Shown here: positions 29,909 to 37,519 of the stretch, piece by piece
Layout: every line of letters begins with the position of its first letter
How positions within the stretch are numbered: position 1 is the first letter of the stretch
NCBI GenBank assembly: GCA_030647905.1
Contig: JAUSJA010000017.1
Location: 89,541 to 153,540 of the forward strand
DNA: 64,000 nt
Source: Gemmatimonadaceae bacterium
Lineage (GTDB): Bacteria > Gemmatimonadota > Gemmatimonadetes > Gemmatimonadales > Gemmatimonadaceae
Direction: 5' to 3'
Notes under the pieces: model-generated
Databases searched by the model: none
What the model was told of the DNA's origin: nothing
Seen by the model: only the letters and a program-made list of their open reading frames with translations
Program-made: the position numbers and the translations under genes

Positions 29909-31303
29909 TCAGGCGGCTTCGACCGTTCCCAGCGCGTGGTGAAACACATCGAGCGCGAAATCCGCGTCGGCGGCGGTGATGCACATCGGCGGCTTGATGC
30001 GGATGACGTTGCCGTCAATTCCACCCTTGCCGATGAGCACTCCCATGACGCGCGCTTCCTCGAGCACCTGCAGCGTCTCCGCCTTCGCCGGCTCTTTGGT
30101 ACCGCGATCGCGCACGAGCTCCACGCCAAGCATGAGGCCCATGCCACGGACGTCGCCGATGAGCTGATGCTCGTTCATCAGCTTCTTCAGCCCTGCTTTC
30201 AACCGCGCGCCCACGACGCGCGAGTTCTCCTGAAGCCCGTCCTCGTCAATCACGTCGAGGACCGCCGAGCCAGCCGCCATGCACACCGGGTTGCCGCCGA
30301 AGGTATTGAAGTGCACCCGCTGCGTCAGTGCCTGGGCGATCTCCATTCGCGTCGTCACCGCCGCGAGCGGAACACCATTGCCGATGCCCTTCGCCATCAC
30401 AACGATGTCGGGCACCACGTCGAAGTTCTGGAATCCCCAGTAGTGGTCGCCTGTCCGCCCGAAGCCGGTCTGGACCTCGTCAGCGATGCAGAGACCGCCA
30501 TACTCGCGCACGACGGCGTACGCCTCGCGCAAATAATTCCTCGCCCCGTGCGTCGCCCCGCCCACTCCCTGGATCGGCTCGGCGATGAACGCCGCCACTT
30601 TACCCGGGGTCGAGAAGCGGATGAGATCCCTGATGTCGGCCGCGCTCTTCGACGCGATCTCCTCGGGCGTGCCGGTGAAGGGACTGCGATACGGATCGGG
30701 ATTGATGACGTGATGGATCCCGCTGTTGATGTTAACTGGATACTTCCACGTGCTGTGCGACGTGAGGGTGTTGCTCGACGGCGACGCGCCATGATACGCG
30801 TTGCGCAGCGCGATCACGTCGTTGTTGCCGGTGTACAGCCGCGCGATCTGGACCGCGAGATCGTTGGCCTCGCTGCCGCTGTTCACGAAATAAGTGACAT
30901 CGAGCCCCTTCGGCATCTTCGATGCGAGCTTCTTTGCGAACGCCGGCATTCCGGGATGCAGATAGATCGTCGTTGCGTGCTGGAGTGTGTCCACCTGCTG
31001 GTGAATCGCCGCCGTCACCTTCGGATGGCAGTGTCCACAGGAAACCGTGACGATTCCAGCAAAGAGATCGAGATATCGCTTGCCGGTCTCGTCGAACAGC
31101 CACTGCATGTGGCCCTCGACGATCATCAGCGGATCCTTGTACAGAGTGGTAATCGCCGGGTTGGCGTACTGCTTCCGCATTGCGATGACTTCATCGCGTG
31201 ACGGGCCGCTGTACGGACGCGGCATGTGATCGCACGGCGGCATCTGCGGCGCCGTGGCTCTCGTCGCTGCGCCGGTTTCGGCGCGGGGCATGGTCGCCGT
31301 CAT
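29909..31303 (-). CDS. Class III aminotransferase (AGXT2-like), probable beta-alanine:pyruvate/glyoxylate transaminase
   Basis: 464 residues, PLP-dependent fold type I. Seen: YLDLFAGIVTVSCGHCHPKV, FVNSGSEANDLAVQIARLYT, ALRNAYHGASPSSNTLTS, IAEPIQGVGGATHG, GGLCIADEVQTGFGRTGDHY (PLP Asp), VVMAKGIGNGVPLAAV (PLP Lys) and FNTFGGNPVCMAAG. AGXT2-type enzymes transfer the amino group of beta-alanine or alanine. Here it would yield malonate semialdehyde for mmsA. The start codon follows the preA stop without a gap (TAGATG). Confidence 0.9.
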   Translation of the reverse strand: MTATMPRAETGAATRATAPQMPPCDHMPRPYSGPSRDEVIAMRKQYANPAITTLYKDPLMIVEGHMQWLFDETGKRYLDLFAGIVTVSCGHCHPKVTAAIHQQVDTLQHATTIYLHPGMPAFAKKLASKMPKGLDVTYFVNSGSEANDLAVQIARLYTGNNDVIALRNAYHGASPSSNTLTSHSTWKYPVNINSGIHHVINPDPYRSPFTGTPEEIASKSAADIRDLIRFSTPGKVAAFIAEPIQGVGGATHGARNYLREAYAVVREYGGLCIADEVQTGFGRTGDHYWGFQNFDVVPDIVVMAKGIGNGVPLAAVTTRMEIAQALTQRVHFNTFGGNPVCMAAGSAVLDVIDEDGLQENSRVVGARLKAGLKKLMNEHQLIGDVRGMGLMLGVELVRDRGTKEPAKAETLQVLEEARVMGVLIGKGGIDGNVIRIKPPMCITAADADFALDVFHHALGTVEAA

Positions 31304-32440
31304 CTACTTGACCGCCTGCGCCGTCTCGGCCTCGGCCGGCGCGGCATAGCCCTCGACGGGCTCGTAGCCGCCGGCATAATCGGAGGTGCTGGGGCGGCGG
31401 ATCTTCGACTGTAGCACCACGCGGTCACGCCGTGACCCGCGGAAATCCTCGAGCGAATTGAAGCCGTGCTTCTCGAGAAACGCCCTGTATCCCTCATTGA
31501 GCCGCTTGATGACGTTCGGTCCGATTGCGTGATCGAGCATCGCCGCAGTGCACACCTGCACCGTGCCACAGCCGAGCGCGAAATAACTGGCTGCCTGCGA
31601 CATGTCGGAGATCCCGCCGATTCCGGAGAAGCTCCTGTCGGGAAACGCCTGCGTCAGCTGCGCCATCTTGGCGAGCGCCATCGGCAGAATCGCCGGGCCG
31701 CCGAGGCCGCCGCTCGACACGAATCCATCAACGTTGATCTCGAAGTCGAGCGTGTCGGGGTCAATCAGCGGCAGTGAAGGGAAAGTGTTCGACGATGCGA
31801 TTGCATCGGCGCCGCCGGTGAAACACGCGCCGGCTTCAACGACGATGTCGGCGGTGGCCGGCGTGAGCTTGCACCACACGGGAACCTTGGAGACTTCCTT
31901 CACTGCCTCGGTAACCGTGGAGCAGAGCACGGAATCCTTGCCGATGTTCGATCCCATGTCCTTTCTGTCCATGTGGGGACACGAGAAGTTGAGCTCGAGC
32001 CCGTCGGCCCCTGCGTTCTGGCATGCTTGCGCGAGGAGCTGCCAATGCCCAAGCTCCTTGTCGTTGCCGGAGCCGGCCATGATCGAGGCGATGAGCACCT
32101 TGCCCGGATGCGCGTCCTTGATGCGGCGGATGCGCGGCTCCCACCAGTCAATCGGCTTGTCGGAGATAAGCTCCCAGTTCCACGACGAATGCAGCGCCGT
32201 GTTGTCGCGCTTCTTCATCGAGACCTGCGCGCTCTCGGTGGACGTGCGCATGAACTTCGCCTTCGCACCGTAAACGTTCACCACGGGATGCAGGCCGATG
32301 GTCTTGGTCACGACGCCACCCCATCCGGCGTCGAACGCCCGCATGATGTTGCTCTCCGACTCCGTCGGCGGCGCCGAGGAGAGCATGAAGGGGTTTTCGA
32401 ATTGGATCCCGGTGAACTTTACCGAGCAGTCAACAGCCAT
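31304..32440 (-). CDS. preA: Dihydropyrimidine dehydrogenase subunit PreA-like, without the ferredoxin domain
   Basis: 378 residues from ATG 32440, chosen over 32452 because GGAGG lies six bases upstream. FMN-binding TIM barrel: FENPFMLSSAPPTESESNIM, WGGVVTKTIGLHPVVNV, LNFSCPHMDRKDMGSNIGKD, VPVWCKLTPATADI, GADAIASSNTFPSL, GGLGGPAILPMALAKM, FSGIGGISDMSQAASYFALG, GTVQVCTAAMLD. In the family PreA reduces uracil/thymine using electrons relayed from PreT through two C-terminal [4Fe-4S] clusters. Here the protein ends about 30 residues after the barrel with an Ala/Glu-rich tail and no Cys cluster; preT is not visible nearby. Confidence 0.88.
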   Translation of the reverse strand: MAVDCSVKFTGIQFENPFMLSSAPPTESESNIMRAFDAGWGGVVTKTIGLHPVVNVYGAKAKFMRTSTESAQVSMKKRDNTALHSSWNWELISDKPIDWWEPRIRRIKDAHPGKVLIASIMAGSGNDKELGHWQLLAQACQNAGADGLELNFSCPHMDRKDMGSNIGKDSVLCSTVTEAVKEVSKVPVWCKLTPATADIVVEAGACFTGGADAIASSNTFPSLPLIDPDTLDFEINVDGFVSSGGLGGPAILPMALAKMAQLTQAFPDRSFSGIGGISDMSQAASYFALGCGTVQVCTAAMLDHAIGPNVIKRLNEGYRAFLEKHGFNSLEDFRGSRRDRVVLQSKIRRPSTSDYAGGYEPVEGYAAPAEAETAQAVK

Positions 32441-32477
32441 TGCTGCCTCCATAAGCGTTTCCGGCCGCGGCGGCCGG

Positions 32478-33932
32478 TCAGGACATCCAGTTTGTGCCGT
32501 GCTCCCTGTTCCATTTCGTCGTCATCTTCTTCGATTGCGTCCAGAATTCGATCGAGCCGCGGCCGGTGATGTCGCCAACGCCAAAGCGCGACTCATTCCA
32601 TCCGCCGAACGAGAAGGGCTCGCGCGGAACCGGCACGCCGACGTTGACACCGACCATTCCCGCGCTCGCGCGCTCCATCACGTAGCGCGCGGTGGCGCCG
32701 CTTTCCGTGAAGACGGACGCGGCGTTTCCATATGGCGATGCGTTCTCGACGGCCAGCGCCTGGTCGAGATCCTTCGTGCGGATGATCACCAGCACGGGCC
32801 CGAAAACTTCTTCCTGCGCGATGCGCATGTCGGGCGTCACGTGATCCATGATCGTCGGGCCGACGAAGTATCCGCCCTCCTTGCCCGCGACCACTGTGTT
32901 GCGGCCGTCCACCAGGATGGTGGCGCCTTTCTCTTCGGCCTCCGTGATGTACCGCTCGATTCTCTCTCGCGCTGCCGCCGAGATCACGGGGCCGAGATTC
33001 TTTCCGGGCACGACTGTCTTTGCGTGCTCGATGATCCGCTTGATGATGTGATCCGTGTTCGACACCGCCACCATCACCGACGCCGCCATGCAGCGCTGTC
33101 CGGCGCATCCCGACATGGACGCGACGACGTTCGACGACGTCATCTCGAGGTCGGCGTCAGGCATCACGATCAGATGATTCTTGGCGCCGCCGAGCGCGAG
33201 CACGCGCTTGAGATTGGCGGTGCCGCGTCGGTACACGAGCTTTGCGATTTTCGTCGAGCCGACGAAGCTGATGGCCTCGATTCCGGAGTGATCGCAGATC
33301 GCCTCGACGACGTCCTTGCCGCCGTGCACCACCTGGAACACACCCTCGGGAAGTCCCGCTTCCTTCAGCAGCCCGGCGATCCTGTTCGCGCTGAGCGGAA
33401 CGAGCTCCGACGGCTTGAGGATCAGGCAGTTGCCGAGTGCGATGGCGTTGGGGATGGTCCAGTTGGGGACCATGTTCGGGAAATTGAACGGCGCGATCGA
33501 AGCGACGACACCGAGGGGAAAGCGCTCGATCCGGCATTCGACGCCGCGGCTCACCTCGAGCACTTCGCCCGCCGTGATCTGCGGCAGCGAGCAGGCGAAC
33601 TCGGTGAGCTCCATGGACTTGAGGATCTCCGCCTTCGCCTCGGCGTAGATTTTCCCGTTCTCTTCGGTGACGAGCGCGGTCAGCTCTTCGATATCGCGCT
33701 CAAGGAGGTAGCGGTACCGGTAAAAGATCTGGACGCGCTCCTTGATGGGAAGCGAGGACCATGCCGGAAAGGCCGCCTGGGCGACCGCGACGGCTCTGTC
33801 CACGTCGCGTCTCGACGACAGCGGTACCTTCGAGATGACCGAACCATCGCTCGGATTGAACACGTCGAGGAACTCGTGCTCGCCCGTCACGAAGTCACCG
33901 GCCACGTAGTTCCGGACTTCGGGGTATTTCAT
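32478..33932 (-). CDS. mmsA: Methylmalonate/malonate-semialdehyde dehydrogenase (CoA-acylating)
   Basis: 484 residues, aldehyde dehydrogenase fold. Seen: FNPSDGSVISKVPLSSRRDV, FNFPNMVPNWTIPNAIALGN, LKPSELVPLSANRIAGLL, EAISFVGSTKIAKLVYRRGT, ALGGAKNHLIVMPDADL and SGCAGQRCMAASVMVAVSN with the catalytic Cys; PWRxPFSFGGW-like end as in MmsA. Converts malonate semialdehyde (or methylmalonate semialdehyde) plus CoA and NAD to acetyl- or propionyl-CoA. First gene of the minus-strand pyrimidine-degradation cluster and its final enzymatic step. Confidence 0.92.
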   Translation of the reverse strand: MKYPEVRNYVAGDFVTGEHEFLDVFNPSDGSVISKVPLSSRRDVDRAVAVAQAAFPAWSSLPIKERVQIFYRYRYLLERDIEELTALVTEENGKIYAEAKAEILKSMELTEFACSLPQITAGEVLEVSRGVECRIERFPLGVVASIAPFNFPNMVPNWTIPNAIALGNCLILKPSELVPLSANRIAGLLKEAGLPEGVFQVVHGGKDVVEAICDHSGIEAISFVGSTKIAKLVYRRGTANLKRVLALGGAKNHLIVMPDADLEMTSSNVVASMSGCAGQRCMAASVMVAVSNTDHIIKRIIEHAKTVVPGKNLGPVISAAARERIERYITEAEEKGATILVDGRNTVVAGKEGGYFVGPTIMDHVTPDMRIAQEEVFGPVLVIIRTKDLDQALAVENASPYGNAASVFTESGATARYVMERASAGMVGVNVGVPVPREPFSFGGWNESRFGVGDITGRGSIEFWTQSKKMTTKWNREHGTNWMS

Positions 33933-34069
33933 GCCAGTCCTGCAGAGGGTGATACTGTCTGCAAACTGTCACGCAAACCATTGCCGGGCAAGGGAAAAAC
34001 ACCCCCTTGGCGAGGCGGAAACTGCGCGTCCGGGTGGCTCCGCGGCGGTGCGGAATCTATCTTGATAAG

Positions 34070-34339
34070 ATGAGATCTCTGGGGCGGAAACGGACTCGGT
34101 CGCAGGTGGCGATCGAGAAGAGCATCGAGACGGTTCTCATCGAGGTGCAGCCGCTGCTCAGAATGGAGCATTGCCGGCTCGAGCTCACGAGCTTCACGAC
34201 GGACACCGGCGTTCTCGTCGTCAGCATCGAAGGCTCGTGCTCCGACTGCGAGGTCTCGCCGGCGACGTTCTCAACGGCGATCGCCGCTCACGTCAAGCAA
34301 CGCGTTCCCGAAGTCCTCAACGTCCGCTTCGCCGACTGA
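34070..34339 (+). CDS. NifU C-terminal-like Fe-S scaffold domain protein
   Basis: 89 residues. The core (QVAIEKSIETVLIEVQPLLR ... GVLVVSIEGSCSDCEVSPAT) matches the NifU/Nfu C-terminal domain with its CxxC pair (CSDC) that can hold an assembling [4Fe-4S] cluster, although the family usually has Gly/Ser-Thr around SGCPSST; here SDCEVSPAT. ATG 34070 is preferred because a -10-like TATCTT ends seven bases before it and no SD is visible upstream. Followed 80 bases later by mrp, another Fe-S carrier, which supports the role. Confidence 0.8.
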   Translation: MRSLGRKRTRSQVAIEKSIETVLIEVQPLLRMEHCRLELTSFTTDTGVLVVSIEGSCSDCEVSPATFSTAIAAHVKQRVPEVLNVRFAD

Positions 34340-34419
34340 CATTCGGAACGGGCGGACGAAGCCGGCCGATTAGCTTTCGAAGGTATCTTCATCGCCCCCG
34401 CTCCAAGGATCCATCCAGA

Positions 34420-35577
34420 ATGCCCGACAATCTCCAGGTCCGCGTGGACACCGCGCTGGCCAGCGTTCGCAACAACCGACTCGGCCTCAACATTCTCGAA
34501 GCGGGAATGGTGCGCGATCTCGCGACGACCCTCGACGGAAAAGTGCGCTTCAGCGTGCTCCTTTCCTCAGCCGACGACGCGTCTCTTGTTCGCGACGCCC
34601 GCCAGGTGGTCGAGCAGGTGCCCGGCGTCACCGACGTGCGTGTGGACGTGAAGGACGCCGCGCATCCGGGTGGCGGCAGCTCCGTGTCGGCCGCGCCGAC
34701 CAACGACGCGATTCCAAAGTCGCGCGCTGAAGGAAAGTCCCGTGCTCTCCCGGTGATCGGTCAGGAACCGCAGTCACAGCGCGCCACCGTCCCCGCACCC
34801 ACTCCGGTCAACTACCCGAATCTCGGCACGGTCATCGCGATCTCGAGTGGCAAGGGCGGTGTCGGCAAGTCCACCGTCGCCACGAATCTCGCCGTGGCGC
34901 TGGCGAAGCAAGGCGCGCGCGTCGGTCTCATGGATGCCGACATCTACGGCCCGAACATCCCGCGGATGATGGGAATCAACAAGCCGCTCGAGGTGGACGC
35001 GGACGCGCACATCATTCCGCTCGAGGCGCACGGCATCAAGCTCGTGAGCATCGGGTTCCTCATCGAGCGCGATCAGCCGGCGATATGGCGCGGCCCGATC
35101 ATCATGAAGGTCATCACGCAGTTCCTGCGCGACGTGAACTGGGGGCAGCTCGATTTCCTGCTGGTGGACATGCCTCCGGGCACCGGCGACGCGCAGCTTT
35201 CACTCGTTCAGGCGACGCATGTCAGTGGCGCTGTCATCGTCACCACACCGCAGGACGTCGCGGCGGGCGATGCGCTCCGCGGCGCGAAGATGTTCCAGCG
35301 TGTGGATGTGCCGGTCATCGGCGTGATCGAGAACATGAGCTGGTTCGACTGCCCACACTGCGGCAAGCCGATGAGCATCTTTGGATCAGGTGGCGGAGAG
35401 CGTCTCGCGAACGAGCTCGGCGTGCCGCTACTCGGGCAGATTCCGCTATATCCGCAGGTTCTCGTGGGTGGAGATGCTGGGTTGCCCATCGTGGTGGGAG
35501 AGCCCGAATCTGCGGCAGCTGTCGCTCTGCTGAAAACCGCCGAGCGGATTGCGGCTGCCTACCCCTGGAAAGACTAG
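34420..35577 (+). CDS. mrp: Mrp/NBP35-family Fe-S carrier ATPase
   Basis: 385 residues. N-terminal MIP18/FeS-assembly P domain (residues ~1-85: LGLNILEAGMVRDLATTLDG), a linker rich in Ala/Pro/Ser, then the P-loop ATPase: AISSGKGGVGKSTVATNLAV (deviant Walker A), GLMDADIYGPNIPRMMGI, VDMPPGTGDAQLSLVQATHV and IENMSWFDCPHCGKPMSIFG with the CxxC that bridges a [4Fe-4S] cluster between subunits. Delivers Fe-S clusters to apo-proteins. AAGGA lies ten bases ahead of ATG 34420. Confidence 0.95.
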   Translation: MPDNLQVRVDTALASVRNNRLGLNILEAGMVRDLATTLDGKVRFSVLLSSADDASLVRDARQVVEQVPGVTDVRVDVKDAAHPGGGSSVSAAPTNDAIPKSRAEGKSRALPVIGQEPQSQRATVPAPTPVNYPNLGTVIAISSGKGGVGKSTVATNLAVALAKQGARVGLMDADIYGPNIPRMMGINKPLEVDADAHIIPLEAHGIKLVSIGFLIERDQPAIWRGPIIMKVITQFLRDVNWGQLDFLLVDMPPGTGDAQLSLVQATHVSGAVIVTTPQDVAAGDALRGAKMFQRVDVPVIGVIENMSWFDCPHCGKPMSIFGSGGGERLANELGVPLLGQIPLYPQVLVGGDAGLPIVVGEPESAAAVALLKTAERIAAAYPWKD

Positions 35578-35615
35578 CCGGCCGGGTAACGGTCTCGTCG
35601 GTCTCACTAGCACTT

Positions 35616-35643
35616 CCCGCTGCCCCACAGAGTAGCCAGCGGG
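35616..35643. terminator. Candidate bidirectional terminator hairpin
   Basis: CCCGCTG (35616-35622) and CAGCGGG (35637-35643) form a 7-bp stem around a 14-base loop between the convergent mrp and membrane-protein genes. There is no clear T-run, so intrinsic termination is only suggested. The arm is the same heptamer that is tandemly repeated at 63834-64000. Confidence 0.35.
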
Positions 35644-35654
35644 CGCGCGACCAC

Positions 35655-36194
35655 CTAGACCTGCTTGAAATCGCCCCGCCAGTAGGACAGCAGAACCGCG
35701 CCGAAGCCGGTGGTGACGGCGATGAACGTCACTGCGCAGGCAAACGATTCGAGCATCGCTCCGAGTAGTGGCACGCCGCTGAGCGCCGCGGTCACGAGCC
35801 AAAGCCCGAGATAGACGGCGGTGCCGGTGAAGAAAGCGCGAAGCATCGCGCCGTTCGGCGTCTCGTCGCGACTCTTTCCGCCGGTGATCGCCGCGCCGGT
35901 CATCGTCGCGACGGCGATGAAGCCGAACATCGCGATGCCCGCGACAACGACCATGAAAGCGACGAGCCCGAGCGGAATGAGCAGGATGCCGATGAGCGTA
36001 GCGGCGAGCAGAACCACCACCGCGACCGCGCCGGGCAGGATCGCGAGCTGACCCACGAGCCCGCTGCCGAGGGACTTGCCGACCCCACGCTGCATCGTGT
36101 TGATGACGATCTGGAGCTTGTCCGCGCCGAGGGCCATCAGCGTGAAGCCGACGATCCCGACGATGAGAATCCAGCCGATCACGATACCTGGCAT
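35655..36194 (-). CDS. Membrane protein of unknown function
   Basis: 179 residues with about four to five transmembrane helices (IVIGWILIVGIVGFTLMALG, VGQLAILPGAVAVVVLLAAT, FMVVVAGIAMFGFIAVATMT, ACAVTFIAVTTGFGAVLLSY) and a short cytoplasmic segment (GGKSRDETPNGAMLRAF). No family recognised. It starts one base after the stop of the putative anti-sigma gene, so it belongs to the sigma/anti-sigma operon and could share its regulation. Confidence 0.7.
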   Translation of the reverse strand: MPGIVIGWILIVGIVGFTLMALGADKLQIVINTMQRGVGKSLGSGLVGQLAILPGAVAVVVLLAATLIGILLIPLGLVAFMVVVAGIAMFGFIAVATMTGAAITGGKSRDETPNGAMLRAFFTGTAVYLGLWLVTAALSGVPLLGAMLESFACAVTFIAVTTGFGAVLLSYWRGDFKQV

Positions 36195-36195
36195 G

Positions 36196-36741
36196 TCAGG
36201 CGGCCTTCCGGCTGGCGGATGCGGCCGCGCGGAGAGCGGCGGTGGCGGCGACCACTCCGGCCGCGAAGGATCCGATCACCGCCACGCCCGCAGTCGTTCC
36301 GGCAGTGGCGGCAGCCCCTGTCGCGGTGCTTGCGGCCGATGCCGAGGCATCGGTGGCGAGCGCGGTGAGGAAGGCGACAGTGCTCTGTCCGAATACACGT
36401 GAAACGAGCAGCAGCAGATCCACGTTGAAGAACGCGACGAGCGCGACAGCCGTCATCGTGACGCCCAGGGAGGCGATGAGCGCGGCGGCGGCGATGCGGG
36501 CGGGGATCGAGCGGCGCAGGTCTGTCTGAGGAACCTGGGAGGCGGTGCGTCTCTCGATCGGAGCGGACCAGGCGGGCGCGATGGCCCGCCTGTCAGCGAC
36601 TGCGGGGACCTGAGCGGCGCCTGGGATGCGCACCCGCGCCATCACCTTGTCCGCGAATTGCGGAGACGGCGAAAAGGACGGCAACTGCTTCATTGCCGCC
36701 GCGATCGGCGCGAACTCTTCGTCTGAGTAGTTGTCTGTCAA
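36196..36741 (-). CDS. Putative anti-sigma factor-like membrane protein
   Basis: 181 residues, TTG start with GAGG six bases upstream. Residues 1-45 (MTDNYSDEEFAPIAAAMKQL, PSFSPSPQFADKVMARV) look like the short helical cytoplasmic start of anti-sigma proteins, but no zinc-binding HxxxCxxC is present. A transmembrane helix follows at ~88-112 (AAALIASLGVTMTAVALVAF), then a second hydrophobic, Ala-rich part (residues ~140-175). Encoded just after the ECF sigma factor; role as its antagonist is inferred from position only. Confidence 0.6.
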   Translation of the reverse strand: MTDNYSDEEFAPIAAAMKQLPSFSPSPQFADKVMARVRIPGAAQVPAVADRRAIAPAWSAPIERRTASQVPQTDLRRSIPARIAAAALIASLGVTMTAVALVAFFNVDLLLLVSRVFGQSTVAFLTALATDASASAASTATGAAATAGTTAGVAVIGSFAAGVVAATAALRAAASASRKAA

Positions 36742-36822
36742 AAGATCCTCACGAAGGGATTACGGCGGGCCGCGGGCCCGGGTTTCACGATTCTCCAAAT
36801 CATTTTCCGGGCCGGAGTGGGG

Positions 36823-37431
36823 TCATCTCACGTCTCCCAGGGCCGCCCTGAGCTCATGCCGCGCGCGGTGGATATACGTCTTCACCGTTCCCAAGGGGAG
36901 CTTCACTATCTCGGCTATCTCCTCGTACGACTTGTCCTCGACGTGCCTGAGCATGATGCAGGCCCGGTACTCGGGGCGGAGCTGGCCGATCGCTCGCTCG
37001 ATTGCCGTGCCCAGCTCCCGCGACTCGAGCTCTTCGAGCGGTGACTGGCCCGGCGAGACGACGGCGATGGACGTGGCCTTGGCGCTCTCCGACGTGACCG
37101 CGTCGGGCGCGCCCTCGATGCTGATCGTGTCAACGCGCCGGCGGCGCAGGTGATCAATGGTGAGGTTGTTCGCGATCTTGAACAGCCAGCTCGAGAATTT
37201 GAACTCGGGGCTGTAGCGATCGATGTTGTTGAGGACCTTGATGAAGGTCTCCTGCGCAAGGTCCTCCGCCATCTCGCGGTCGCGCACCATGCGGAAGATG
37301 AGCGAGAACACCGGTCGCTCGTAACGCGCGACAAGCTCGCGGTATGCAGCTTCCGATCCCTTCCTCGCCTCGGCGACGACGGCCGGATCGGAAAGTGTCG
37401 AGAGAGGGGGAGAGTCGGCTCCGGCAGGCAT
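36823..37431 (-). CDS. ECF-type RNA polymerase sigma factor (RpoE-like)
   Basis: 202 residues from ATG 37431 (a TTG 37443 would add four). Region 2: YRELVARYERPVFSLIFRMV, EMAEDLAQETFIKVLNNIDR, FKFSSWLFKIANNLTIDHLR (-10 recognition). Region 4: AIGQLRPEYRACIMLRHVED, KSYEEIAEIVKLPLGTVKTY, IHRARHELRAAL (-35 recognition helix). Typical group-4 sigma without regions 1 or 3. The divergent promoter region is the ~80-bp repeat that is also found ahead of ubiE/menG; an autoregulated promoter there is possible but not shown. Confidence 0.92.
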   Translation of the reverse strand: MPAGADSPPLSTLSDPAVVAEARKGSEAAYRELVARYERPVFSLIFRMVRDREMAEDLAQETFIKVLNNIDRYSPEFKFSSWLFKIANNLTIDHLRRRRVDTISIEGAPDAVTSESAKATSIAVVSPGQSPLEELESRELGTAIERAIGQLRPEYRACIMLRHVEDKSYEEIAEIVKLPLGTVKTYIHRARHELRAALGDVR

Positions 37432-37438
37432 GGGCGGA

Positions 37439-37519
37439 GACAAAGCTAGCTTGCCCCGATGGTATGCGCGCCGTCAACTTTCGCGCGATGCCAGGACCAA
37501 CGGACGACGAGACCGTGAT
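37439..37519 (+). repeat. ~80-bp direct repeat, copy A (5' region of the permease gene)
   Basis: Aligns with 38818-38897 along its length with one single-base indel; 37464-37515 is identical to 38842-38893 (52 bases). It contains the space between the divergent sigma gene and the permease, the permease start, and the codons for MPGPTDDET. Confidence 0.9.

Noticed and set aside
29780..31201. 473-codon plus-strand frame opposite the aminotransferase
   Set aside because: Antisense shadow; low-complexity His/Arg/Val composition, no fold.
29853..31303. Transaminase as glutamate-1-semialdehyde mutase (hemL) completing the haem pathway
   Set aside because: Sequence style and neighbours are AGXT2/beta-alanine type; it lies in the pyrimidine cluster 8 kb from the haem genes.
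32298..34073. 591-codon plus-strand frame opposite mmsA
   Set aside because: Antisense shadow of a conserved enzyme gene.
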